Below, one piece after another: positions 8,378 through 16,567 of a stretch of 36,120 nt of DNA. Under the pieces are notes generated by a model that saw nothing but the letters and a program-made list of their open reading frames with translations, was not told where the DNA came from and searched no databases. Position numbers and translations under genes: made by a program. Position 1 is the stretch's first letter; every line of letters starts with the position of its first letter. The stretch lies in assembly GCA_905233835.1 (NCBI GenBank), contig CAJOGB010000003.1, forward strand, positions 1-36,120, given 5' to 3'. The DNA is from an uncultured Lachnospiraceae bacterium. GTDB lineage: Bacteria > Bacillota > Clostridia > Lachnospirales > Lachnospiraceae.

Positions 8378-10159
8378 ATGAGAGAAAGAGTAAAAAACGG
8401 CTTAGGAACAAGCCTTGACTTCATCCGGATGATTCCGGAGATTTTAATTTATCAAGTAATTACAAAGCTTTTGCTTTTTGTTATCGTTACACTGTTAAAG
8501 CAAAATGCACTGCTGTTTTTGTATCGTGCGGGAAGAAGCGCGTTTACCAGCGGAGACTTGCCCTATTTGTTTAAGACCAAATACGGGTGGCTTATAGCCG
8601 GAGTGGGTCTTTTGGCACTGTTTATCTATACCGTGTTTGATATCAATGCCATGTTTCTTTTGGCGGACAGTGTACTTAATGAAAAGAAAAAGAGTTGGTG
8701 GATTATATTAAAGGAAGCCTTTATTTCTTTAAAGTATTTTACCCATCCACAGGGGCTGTTTGTGACCCTTTATTTATCCTTTTTGGGACCCCTTATTGGA
8801 ACGGCGGTGGGATTTTCCTTTATGATTGGATTTTCGGCACCGAACTTTGTTTTAAGATATATTTCCACCAATCCGTGGCTTCGGGTGCTGGTACTTTTGG
8901 GAGTCCTTTTGTATTTGGCGGTTGCGTTTATTTATATCTTTACGATTCTAAATGTAATCTTTAAAGAGGAAAAAATAAATATCGCCATGAAATCCTCTCG
9001 CAAAGCGGTGGCGGAAAATTGGACAAACTATGCATGGAACCTGCTTATGTTTTTCGTTAAGGCAGCAGTATTTGCAGTGGGTTTATTTGTCGTGTTTTAT
9101 TTTTTGCCCATTCTGTTTATAAATGTGCTTCCGATGCCGGTGGCATTTGCCAGGGGATGGAAAATCTTTTTTTCTATGATATTTACGGTGGGCAGTTTCT
9201 TGTTTATGCTTCTTTTTTGTCCGTTTTTGGCCATTCGAATCACCATGCTGTATCGGAATCAGCCCACCATACCGACGACGGAGGAGAGCAGCCGCGCTCA
9301 ATTGTCAAAACTATGGAAGCGATTTTTTGCGACGTCTTTGGCAGCGACCCTTGCCTTCAGTGTTTTCGGAGGAATTTTCTTTGATGAAATCTTCCCGATT
9401 TCCAACGAGACGGAAATTGTAGCTCATCGTGCCGGCGGAAATTTAAGTATTGAAAATTCCTTGTCCGGATTAAAAAAATCCATCGCAAATAACGTATCGG
9501 TGGCGGAGGTGGATATCCAGAGGACAAAGGACGGAACCTATATTATTTGTCATGACGCCGATTTGAAAAAGACCACGGGAAAAGCCGGAAATCCCACGGA
9601 GTTAACATACGCCCAAATACAAAACTATCGATTGAAAAACAGACAGCGCCCTTGGGAAGAAGGAGAGCGAATTCCCACATTGGAAGAGATGCTTGATGAG
9701 GCAAAGGGAAATATTAAACTCTTTTTGGAGTTGAAGGGAGAAAGCGCCGATCCCCAAATGGTTCATGAAGTATATGCGATGTTAAAAGAGCGGGATATGA
9801 TTTCGGATTGTACCGTCATTTGTTTTAATTATGAAATGATTGAATATATCGAGCGGGAACATCCGGATATGGAAACCGGTTATTTGGTATACTTCTCCTT
9901 CGGAAACTTGGAGGAATTAAACTGTGATACCTATATGGTGGAAACCGAGTGCTTGAGTGCCGGCGAGATCAACCGTATTCACGCAGCCGGGAAAAAGGTG
10001 GCGGTTTGGACCGTAAATACCACATCGGAATTAAACCGGTGGTTGCTTACGGATGTGGACTATGTGGTGACGGATGAAGTTTTGGCGGCACGCTTATTGA
10101 AAAAGTATATTTATAACGGAGCGGATGAGGAGCGTATTCTTCAGAAGCTTGTGATGTAG
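8378..10159 (+). CDS. Membrane-domain glycerophosphodiester phosphodiesterase (GDPD)
   Basis: N-terminal multi-TM region, then a catalytic-type GDPD domain: AHRAGGNLSIENS, EVDIQRTKDGTYIICHDADL, LFLELKG. AGGAG upstream; TATAAT at 8351-8356. Confidence 0.92.
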   Translation: MRERVKNGLGTSLDFIRMIPEILIYQVITKLLLFVIVTLLKQNALLFLYRAGRSAFTSGDLPYLFKTKYGWLIAGVGLLALFIYTVFDINAMFLLADSVLNEKKKSWWIILKEAFISLKYFTHPQGLFVTLYLSFLGPLIGTAVGFSFMIGFSAPNFVLRYISTNPWLRVLVLLGVLLYLAVAFIYIFTILNVIFKEEKINIAMKSSRKAVAENWTNYAWNLLMFFVKAAVFAVGLFVVFYFLPILFINVLPMPVAFARGWKIFFSMIFTVGSFLFMLLFCPFLAIRITMLYRNQPTIPTTEESSRAQLSKLWKRFFATSLAATLAFSVFGGIFFDEIFPISNETEIVAHRAGGNLSIENSLSGLKKSIANNVSVAEVDIQRTKDGTYIICHDADLKKTTGKAGNPTELTYAQIQNYRLKNRQRPWEEGERIPTLEEMLDEAKGNIKLFLELKGESADPQMVHEVYAMLKERDMISDCTVICFNYEMIEYIEREHPDMETGYLVYFSFGNLEELNCDTYMVETECLSAGEINRIHAAGKKVAVWTVNTTSELNRWLLTDVDYVVTDEVLAARLLKKYIYNGADEERILQKLVM

Positions 10160-10201
10160 TTTTATTTGACGTAGGTTTTTTCCTATACTATTATTTTAGT
10201 T

Positions 10202-10871
10202 ATGTATGAGATGAAAACGCGGATTCCGTATGAGAATGTGGATACAGAGGGTATCCTAACGGATGCGGGTCTTTTAAAACAATCATTGTGAGGACATCGG
10301 ATACGGACTTCCCTGGCTTCGGGAACATGACCTCGGATGGTTTGTAATCTCTTGGCAGATTCATATAACAAAACGTCCGAATTTTGGAGAAGAAGTTTAT
10401 GTAGCGACCATGCCCTATGCGTTAAAGGGTCCCATCGGAAATCGAAACTTTTTGCTTTTGGATGAAAACAAAACTGTGCTTGCAGAGGCAAATTCCATTT
10501 GGCTTTTGATGGATTTGAAGGAACAAAAACCCCATCGCATTCCGGAGGACATGAAGGAAGCCTTTAAAGAGGACGAACCTCTTTCCGTAGATTGGCCGTC
10601 CAGGAAGATTTCCATTCCAAAACAGCGGGATACTTGTTTTTCTTTTGCGGTATCCCCCATGCATGTGGATACCAACGGGCATATGAACAATGCCTAGTAT
10701 ATGGACGCGGCATCAAGTACCATGCCGGCGGACTTTTATGCAAAAGAACTTTACGTGGAGTACAAGGTGCAAGCGATGCTGGGAGATGAAGTGGTTGTGA
10801 CTCGAGCAGGTAACCAAATCGTACTTGAAAACACAGAACACGAACCTTACGCAACAGTAGTATTTAAATAA
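10202..10871 (+). pseudogene. Acyl-ACP thioesterase remnant
   Basis: MYEMKTRIPYENVDTEGILTDAGLLKQSL* (TGA 10289-10291). A shifted frame from 10290 reads EDIGYGLPWLREHDLGWFVISWQIHITKRPNFGEEVYVATMPYALKGPIGNRNFLLLDENKTVLAEANSIWLLMD...HVDTNGHMNNA* (TAG 10695-10697). The same frame continues YMDAASSTMPADFYAKELYVEYKVQAMLGDEVVVTRAG...VVFK*. Confidence 0.85.
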
Positions 10872-10884
10872 AGGACGGATAGAC

Positions 10885-11721
10885 ATGTTAAAATTAGGTG
10901 AATATCAAAAATTACAAATAATAAAAAAAGTTGAATTCGGCGTATACTTGGCCGAGGACAAGGGCAGCGAGGAGAAAGTGCTTCTTCCCGTAAAGCAGGT
11001 GCCAAAGAAAGCCCGTATCGGTGATGAAATCGAGGTATTTTTATATCGCGACTCCAAAGACCGTATGATTGCAACTACGGCAAAACCTCTGATTACCATG
11101 GGACAAATCGCACCCCTTACCGTAAAGGAAGTAACCAAAATCGGTGCCTTTTTGGACTGGGGATTGGAAAAGGATTTATTTCTTCCGTATAAGGAAATGA
11201 CCGAAAAGGTGCAGAAGGATCAGGAAGTTTTGATTCGATTGTATACCGATAAGAGTAATCGCCTTTGCGGTAGCATGAAAAAGATTTATGACCAGTTAAA
11301 AACAAATTCTCCGTATCAAATCGGCGATGAAGTAGTGGGCCGTATTTACGAATTCGGTCATGACTTCGGAACTTTCGTGGCTATTGAAGATATCTACTCC
11401 GGTATGATTCCGAAGCATGAGGATGTTTCCAAATATCATATTGGGGATTGCGTTAATTTGCGTGTCACCAACGTAAAGGAAGACGGAAAATTAGACGTTT
11501 CCCTTCGTGAAAAATCCTATGTGCAGATGGAAGATGATGCCGAGACACTGCTTTCCTTAATCGATGCTTATGCAGGGGTTCTTCCCTTTACGGAAAAAGC
11601 ATCTCCGGAAGTAATCAAACGCGAAACCGGTTTGTCAAAGGCAGCATTTAAACGTGCCATCGGAAGACTATACAAAGAAAGAAAAATCGATTTATCCGAC
11701 GGAAAAATCCGCCGTGTCTAA
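10885..11721 (+). CDS. CvfB-like S1 RNA-binding protein
   Basis: Tandem S1-like segments (GAFLDWGLEKDLFLPYKEM; DFGTFVAIEDIYSGMIPKHE) and a C-terminal winged-helix-like segment (SPEVIKRETGLSKAAFKRAIGRLYKERKI). Confidence 0.87.
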   Translation: MLKLGEYQKLQIIKKVEFGVYLAEDKGSEEKVLLPVKQVPKKARIGDEIEVFLYRDSKDRMIATTAKPLITMGQIAPLTVKEVTKIGAFLDWGLEKDLFLPYKEMTEKVQKDQEVLIRLYTDKSNRLCGSMKKIYDQLKTNSPYQIGDEVVGRIYEFGHDFGTFVAIEDIYSGMIPKHEDVSKYHIGDCVNLRVTNVKEDGKLDVSLREKSYVQMEDDAETLLSLIDAYAGVLPFTEKASPEVIKRETGLSKAAFKRAIGRLYKERKIDLSDGKIRRV

Positions 11722-11775
11722 CATGCATTCATCGACATTAGGTCGATTGATATATTAAGGAAAGAAGGTAATGAA

Positions 11776-12150
11776 ATGAAAAAGATTATTTCAACAGACA
11801 AGGCTCCGGCAGCAATCGGACCATATTCACAGGCAGTGGAAGTAAACGGACTGGTGTATACTTCAGGTGTCATTCCTGTAGATCCGGCTACCGGCAATAT
11901 TCCGGAAGGAAGCGTAGCACAGGCAAGACAGGCTTTTACCAATATGAAAAACTTGGTAGAGGCAGCAGGCTCTTCCATGGATAAAGTATTAAAGACCACT
12001 GTATTTATCAAAGAGATGAACGACTTTGCAGCAATCAACGAAGTATATGCAGAATTCTTTCCGGAACCATATCCGGCAAGAAGCTGTGTGGAAGTAGCAA
12101 GACTTCCGAAGGATGTTATGCTTGAAATCGAAGTAATCGCAGAAAAATAA
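11776..12150 (+). CDS. ridA: RidA family (reactive intermediate/imine deaminase)
   Basis: IGPYSQAVEVNGLVYTSGVIPVDPATG...ARSCVEVARLPKDVMLEIEVIA. Confidence 0.95.
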   Translation: MKKIISTDKAPAAIGPYSQAVEVNGLVYTSGVIPVDPATGNIPEGSVAQARQAFTNMKNLVEAAGSSMDKVLKTTVFIKEMNDFAAINEVYAEFFPEPYPARSCVEVARLPKDVMLEIEVIAEK

Positions 12151-12157
12151 ACATCAA

Positions 12158-12187
12158 AAAAAGAAGGTTCATCTGAACCTTCTTTTT
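12158..12187 (+). terminator. Intrinsic terminator after ridA
   Basis: AAAAAGAAGGTTC-ATCT-GAACCTTCTTTTT. Confidence 0.88.
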
Positions 12188-12194
12188 GTTTACG

Positions 12195-12398
12195 TTAAAT
12201 ACTCATGTCGAAGTTCCCGCCGATATTCGGGTTAACGGATAATTCCATACCCGGTGCGGAGGCAATCATTTCTGCGACGCCTGCGCCTTGCATTTTTAAT
12301 GCATCCATCGACATATCCAAAACAGCATAGCCTACGTCGTTATAGGTCTGTGCACGTGAAAGATATGTGGATAATGCAGCTACTGATGTAACATCCAT
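12195..12398 (-). CDS. YjfB-like putative motility protein
   Basis: MDVTSVAALSTYLSRAQTYNDVGYAVLDMSMDALKMQGAGVAEMIAS... ; AAAGGAG precedes ATG 12398. The tracked start at 12428 lies upstream of this RBS. Confidence 0.7.
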   Translation of the reverse strand: MDVTSVAALSTYLSRAQTYNDVGYAVLDMSMDALKMQGAGVAEMIASAPGMELSVNPNIGGNFDMSI

Positions 12399-12432
12399 AG
12401 ACTTGCTCCTTTCGATAGTTATAGTCACTTAT

Positions 12433-12460
12433 ATTATAACACGATTTTTGGAAAATACAA
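12433..12460 (-). promoter_or_regulatory. Putative promoter of the YjfB-like gene
   Basis: Minus strand TTGTAT, 16-bp spacer, TATAAT. Confidence 0.45.
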
Positions 12461-12496
12461 CTTACGCCACGATATGGCGAGAATGGGAAAATTATA

Positions 12497-12525
12497 TTGA
12501 CAAATTTTTGTCAATGTTCTATATT
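12497..12525 (+). promoter_or_regulatory. Crotonase promoter with an overlapping operator palindrome
   Basis: TTGACA (12497-12502), 17-bp spacer, TATATT (12520-12525). TTGACAAA-TT-TTTGTCAA (12497-12514) is a perfect inverted repeat over the -35 box and spacer. Confidence 0.7.
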
Positions 12526-12589
12526 TGCATTATGTAAACCACGAGGGAAAATATTTGGGTATTTTCCGAAAAAATAGGAGGAAGGTTAA

Positions 12590-13393
12590 ATGGGAAATTT
12601 TAATAACTTAAAGTTGGAAGTGGCAGATGAAATTGCAACACTTACCATCTCTCGTCCGGCAGCGTTAAATGCGCTAAACAGTGAGACATTGGAAGAGTTG
12701 GATGTGGCTCTTACCGAGATCGAAGCCAGAGATGATATCAAGGTGGTAATCTTAACCGGTGGTCCGGATAAAAAGGATAACCAGTTTAAGTCTTTTGTGG
12801 CAGGTGCGGATATTTCCGAAATGGTAAACTTTACCGCTCCGGAAGCCAGAGCATTCGGCATCAAAGCCAGCGTTCCATTCTTTAAATTAATGAATATGCG
12901 TCAGGTAACCATTGCAGCGGTTAACGGATTTGCTTTAGGAGGCGGATGTGAAATCGCTATGGCATGTGATATCAGAATCGCTTCCGAAAATGCAATCTTT
13001 GGTCAGCCGGAAGTGGGCCTCGGGATTATCCCCGGATTCGGCGGAACCCAGAGACTTGCAAGATTAATCGGAATGGGTCGCGCAAAGGAATTGATCTTTA
13101 CCTGCGATAACATTGATGCTCAGGAAGCATACAGAATCGGCTTGGTAAATAAGGTTGTTTCTACGGAAGAACTTTATGATACCGCTAAGAAGATGGCAAA
13201 GAAAATTATCAGCAAAGGAAGCTATGCGGTTTCTATCGCAAAAGCTGCTATTAATAACGGATATGATATGGACATTAAGAATGCGGTTGAGATGGAAGCA
13301 AACCTCTTTGGTGTGGTAAATGATACCCATGATAAGAAAGAAGGTATGGGAGCTTTCTTGGAAAAACGCGAAGCAAACTTAACTGATTTCTAA
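12590..13393 (+). CDS. Enoyl-CoA hydratase (crotonase family)
   Basis: KSFVAGADISEM, ALGGGCEIAMACDIRIASENAIFGQPEVGLGIIPGFGGTQRL. Confidence 0.93.
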   Translation: MGNFNNLKLEVADEIATLTISRPAALNALNSETLEELDVALTEIEARDDIKVVILTGGPDKKDNQFKSFVAGADISEMVNFTAPEARAFGIKASVPFFKLMNMRQVTIAAVNGFALGGGCEIAMACDIRIASENAIFGQPEVGLGIIPGFGGTQRLARLIGMGRAKELIFTCDNIDAQEAYRIGLVNKVVSTEELYDTAKKMAKKIISKGSYAVSIAKAAINNGYDMDIKNAVEMEANLFGVVNDTHDKKEGMGAFLEKREANLTDF

Positions 13394-13420
13394 AGTTGTT
13401 TTAAAAAGGGGTAAATATAA

Positions 13421-13450
13421 AAGAGGGACGACCAAATGGTCGTCCCTTTT
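13421..13450. terminator. Bidirectional terminator
   Basis: AAGAGGGACGACC-AAAT-GGTCGTCCCTTTT between convergent genes. Confidence 0.85.
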
Positions 13451-13453
13451 ATT

Positions 13454-14209
13454 TTATGCAATGGCCCATTCTTTTTCACTTTCAGGGATGCGGATTACTT
13501 CCCCTGCCATGCCCAAGCGTTCCGCCAACAGGGTTTCGTATCCGTTTCCGTACTTGGAAAAAGATACCTGGCGGATATCTAATTCTTCCAAAATCGCCAC
13601 TAATTTTAAATCCATGGCTTCTGCGATTTTTAGTTCCATCAAGTACTGATCTTTTTCCAAAAGATCTTTTCCTTCGTTTCCGTATTTCAAATCCAAATGA
13701 TTGATTCTCCACCGAATGTTTTGATCGAAGGTGATGCGTAGTTCCGGGTCGATGGTTCCGACCATTGCGATGCGATCATAGGAAATCGCCATGGCCGGTC
13801 GAAGTCCCGGATAGCATTTTTTAAAATAATCTATCTCCGCGGAAATCTGGGAGGATTTTTCCAACGGAATATTTTCATATAAATAATCTTTTGATTCTTT
13901 ATATGGAGCGGAAATTCTTCGCTTATATACAATTCCTTTATATTTCTTTTTTATCTCAATAAAGGAAGGACTCTCGTCTGTGGGAATCCCGTAGGAACGA
14001 AGACGAAGTTTTTCTTTGTAAACCGGTTTTTCCAAGGAACGGCGAATGAGTTCAAAGTCCGGCGTGTCAAAATAGATATTTAAAATGGAGGTTTTCCCGT
14101 AGTCATCTATTTTTGCCATATCTTTGATTCTTTCCATGAAACCAAGATATTGTTCTTTATTTAACAGGTATTTTAGCTCTTTTCTTTTAAAGGTATATTT
14201 GTTTGCCAT
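13454..14209 (-). CDS. VTC domain protein (candidate polyphosphate polymerase)
   Basis: FKRKELKYLLNKEQY, IYFDTPDFELIRRSLEKPVYKEKLRLRSYG, FIEIKKKYKGIVYKRR, ISYDRIAM. Confidence 0.88.
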   Translation of the reverse strand: MANKYTFKRKELKYLLNKEQYLGFMERIKDMAKIDDYGKTSILNIYFDTPDFELIRRSLEKPVYKEKLRLRSYGIPTDESPSFIEIKKKYKGIVYKRRISAPYKESKDYLYENIPLEKSSQISAEIDYFKKCYPGLRPAMAISYDRIAMVGTIDPELRITFDQNIRWRINHLDLKYGNEGKDLLEKDQYLMELKIAEAMDLKLVAILEELDIRQVSFSKYGNGYETLLAERLGMAGEVIRIPESEKEWAIA

Positions 14210-14283
14210 AATGGTTCTCCTTTTTCTTTACGGGTACATCATATATGCCAAACCTTAAACTATCCTTAAAAAGAAATAAAAAA

Positions 14284-14304
14284 GTGGGCTTAGTTAAAGC
14301 CCAC
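14284..14304 (-). terminator. Terminator overlapping the end of the GT2 gene
   Basis: GTGGGCTT-AGTTA-AAGCCCAC; on the minus strand it includes the TAA stop (14290-14292) and is followed by a T-run. Confidence 0.75.
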
Positions 14305-15306
14305 AAGTTTTTGTGATATTTTATAACCCATAACGGAAAGTCTTCTTCCGAATTTGCCCGGAAGATTCATGGATCCGCCTAGGATTCCGTAGCGCAAATG
14401 TTTATAGGTGCGCTCGTCTTTTTTCTTAATGTATTTCCAGAGTTTTTTCACCTTTGCGATATTCTCCGGATTCTTTGAAACATAGCCGATGGCAGAAGAA
14501 ACAACGGTAATCATTTCCAAATAGGAAAGCATGTACTCACGTAAATGTTTTTCTTCAATGGACCATAAATCGTAAGCGTCCACCATCAAATAGTTTACCC
14601 GAAGCTGCTGATCGATACGCTTAATCATGGTAGCTTCCGCTACGGACTGGCCCTCGCGACCGATGTAATAACGATAGAAATCCACATCCAGATAGTAAAT
14701 GGTTTTTACGTAAGGAAGGGGAACGAAAACAAAAAGGTTATCTACATAAAAGGTGTGCTTTGGAAGCTCCAACTTACATTCCCGAAGCATCGCGGTACGA
14801 TAGGTTACGGAGTGCATCAAAATGGAAAAACCTTTGATGTTTCGTTTCATGCCGTCCCAACCGATGATTTCCTTTTGCGGGAAAAGCAATCGATACTGCA
14901 TGTGACGATGCTGGTTGGTGGAAGGCTTTTCGTACACATAGTTTGTTAAAAGCATATCCACCGGGGTGCCTGCGTTTACAAGATTTCTTAAGGTGTCCAA
15001 AACCTGCATGTAAGCGTCTTTGTCTACCCAGTCATCGGAATCCACAACTTTATAATATAATCCGGTTGCATTACGAAGACCGGTGTTTACCGCTTCTCCG
15101 TGACCGCCGTTTTCCTGATGTACGGCTTTGCAAATGGTTGGATATTTTTTTGCATATGCGTCTGCGATCTCTGCGGTTTTGTCGGTGGATCCGTCATCAA
15201 CGATGATGATTTCCACATCTTCGCCACCGATTAAAAGAGATTCGATGCATTTTCCCATGTACGCGTAGGAATTGTAGCATGGGATGCCAAAACTGATAAG
15301 TTTCAT
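14290..15306 (-). CDS. Glycosyltransferase family 2
   Basis: ISFGIPCYNSYAYMGKCIESLL, EIIIVDDGSTDKTAEIAD, VVDSDDWVDKDAY. Confidence 0.92.
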   Translation of the reverse strand: MKLISFGIPCYNSYAYMGKCIESLLIGGEDVEIIIVDDGSTDKTAEIADAYAKKYPTICKAVHQENGGHGEAVNTGLRNATGLYYKVVDSDDWVDKDAYMQVLDTLRNLVNAGTPVDMLLTNYVYEKPSTNQHRHMQYRLLFPQKEIIGWDGMKRNIKGFSILMHSVTYRTAMLRECKLELPKHTFYVDNLFVFVPLPYVKTIYYLDVDFYRYYIGREGQSVAEATMIKRIDQQLRVNYLMVDAYDLWSIEEKHLREYMLSYLEMITVVSSAIGYVSKNPENIAKVKKLWKYIKKKDERTYKHLRYGILGGSMNLPGKFGRRLSVMGYKISQKLVGFN

Positions 15307-15361
15307 ATTTTACTCCTAATAAATAATCCACTAATGATTATATCAATTATTTGGGGTGTGT

Positions 15362-16459
15362 CTACTTTTGATTCAAAAATCCGGACTTCCCCAGTTCGAT
15401 TTGGGCGATGTTGGCGTAGGTTTCGAATGCAGAAGGTATTGCGTATTCTTTTTGAATCTTTTCTTTGGTTACAAGAATGCTTTCCGGATCGATGGTGGCA
15501 TCGGAAAGATCTGCCACACGTACAAGATATCCTTTCATACGCCATTCTACGTGGGAAAAGATATGCTTTGCGTCCGGTAGGGCTTCAATCAAAACGGGAT
15601 CTAACCCTTTTTCCCTGGCAAAAGAAACCACATCCTTTCGGTTAAGATGACCCTCTGCTCCCGGGAATTCATATAAGCCAGCAAGAAGCCCTTTGCTCGG
15701 ACGTTTTTGAATTATAATATCCTTTCCGTCCATAATCAAAAAGACGGTTCGCTCTTCGATTCGTCGCTTTGCAGGTTTTGATTTTACGGGATATATATCG
15801 TAGGTTTTGTGTTTGTGAGTAAGGCAATGTGCCTTCCAGGGGCATGAGTCACACAGGGGCTGTCCGTTTGGCACACAAATGCAGGCTCCGATTTCCATAA
15901 GTGCCTGGTTAAAATCTCCCGATGCGTCTTTTGGTATAATGGTGGAGAGTAAATCCTGTACAGCTTTTTTTACAGATTCTTTTTTGATATCGGAGTCGTC
16001 CTCTGCCACGCGACAAAGGATGCGAAGCACATTTCCGTCCACAGCCGGATGAGGCAGGCCAAAGGCGATGGATGAAATCGCGCCTGCGGTGTAATTTCCG
16101 ATGCCGGGAAGAGAAAGGATTTCTTCGTAGGATTTTGGAAAGCCTCCCTCGTAGTTTTCAACCATTACTTTTGCAGCGCGTTGCATATTTCGCACTCGAT
16201 TATAGTAACCGAGACCCTCCCAGAGTTTTAAAAGTTCATCCTCCGGGCATGAAGCCAAATCTAAGATGGTGGGAAGTCGATGTAAAAATCGTTCGTAGTA
16301 TCCCTTTACGGCTTCCACTCTTGTCTGCTGCAACATGATTTCGGACACCCAAATGTGATAGGGATTTTTATCTTTTCGCCAAGGCAAATCTCTTTTATTT
16401 TTTTTATACCAACCCAAGGCGGGTGATACCAATTTTTCCAAATTAAAATTATCTAACAT
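15362..16459 (-). CDS. mutY: A/G-specific adenine glycosylase
   Basis: RDLPWRKDKNPYHIWVSEIMLQQTRVEAV, GIGNYTAGAISSIAFG, CxxxxxxCxxCPW...C iron-sulfur ligands, C-terminal NUDIX-like domain. ATG 16459 preferred to the tracked TTG at 16468. Confidence 0.95.
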   Translation of the reverse strand: MLDNFNLEKLVSPALGWYKKNKRDLPWRKDKNPYHIWVSEIMLQQTRVEAVKGYYERFLHRLPTILDLASCPEDELLKLWEGLGYYNRVRNMQRAAKVMVENYEGGFPKSYEEILSLPGIGNYTAGAISSIAFGLPHPAVDGNVLRILCRVAEDDSDIKKESVKKAVQDLLSTIIPKDASGDFNQALMEIGACICVPNGQPLCDSCPWKAHCLTHKHKTYDIYPVKSKPAKRRIEERTVFLIMDGKDIIIQKRPSKGLLAGLYEFPGAEGHLNRKDVVSFAREKGLDPVLIEALPDAKHIFSHVEWRMKGYLVRVADLSDATIDPESILVTKEKIQKEYAIPSAFETYANIAQIELGKSGFLNQK

Positions 16460-16498
16460 ACCAAGCAATTATAACATAAAAAAGATGCGATCCCGGAT

Positions 16499-16527
16499 TT
16501 GAGTTTAGATCGCAGAATCATTATAAT
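16499..16527 (+). promoter_or_regulatory. Putative promoter of the PAP2-fusion gene
   Basis: TTGAGT (16499-16504), 17-bp spacer, TATAAT (16522-16527). The tracked TTG start codon is the first triplet of the -35 box. Confidence 0.6.
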
Positions 16528-16567
16528 AAAAGGGATTACGAAACGAAACTTGGGGGTCTTAAAAATC

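Noticed and set aside
10410-10697. 95-aa ORF as a standalone small protein
   Set aside because: Its sequence is the middle of an acyl-ACP thioesterase whose ends lie on both sides; better treated as a pseudogene fragment.
11730-11747. ATCGAC-ATTAG-GTCGAT small hairpin upstream of ridA
   Set aside because: Only about 6 bp with no T-run; too weak to call a terminator or riboswitch.
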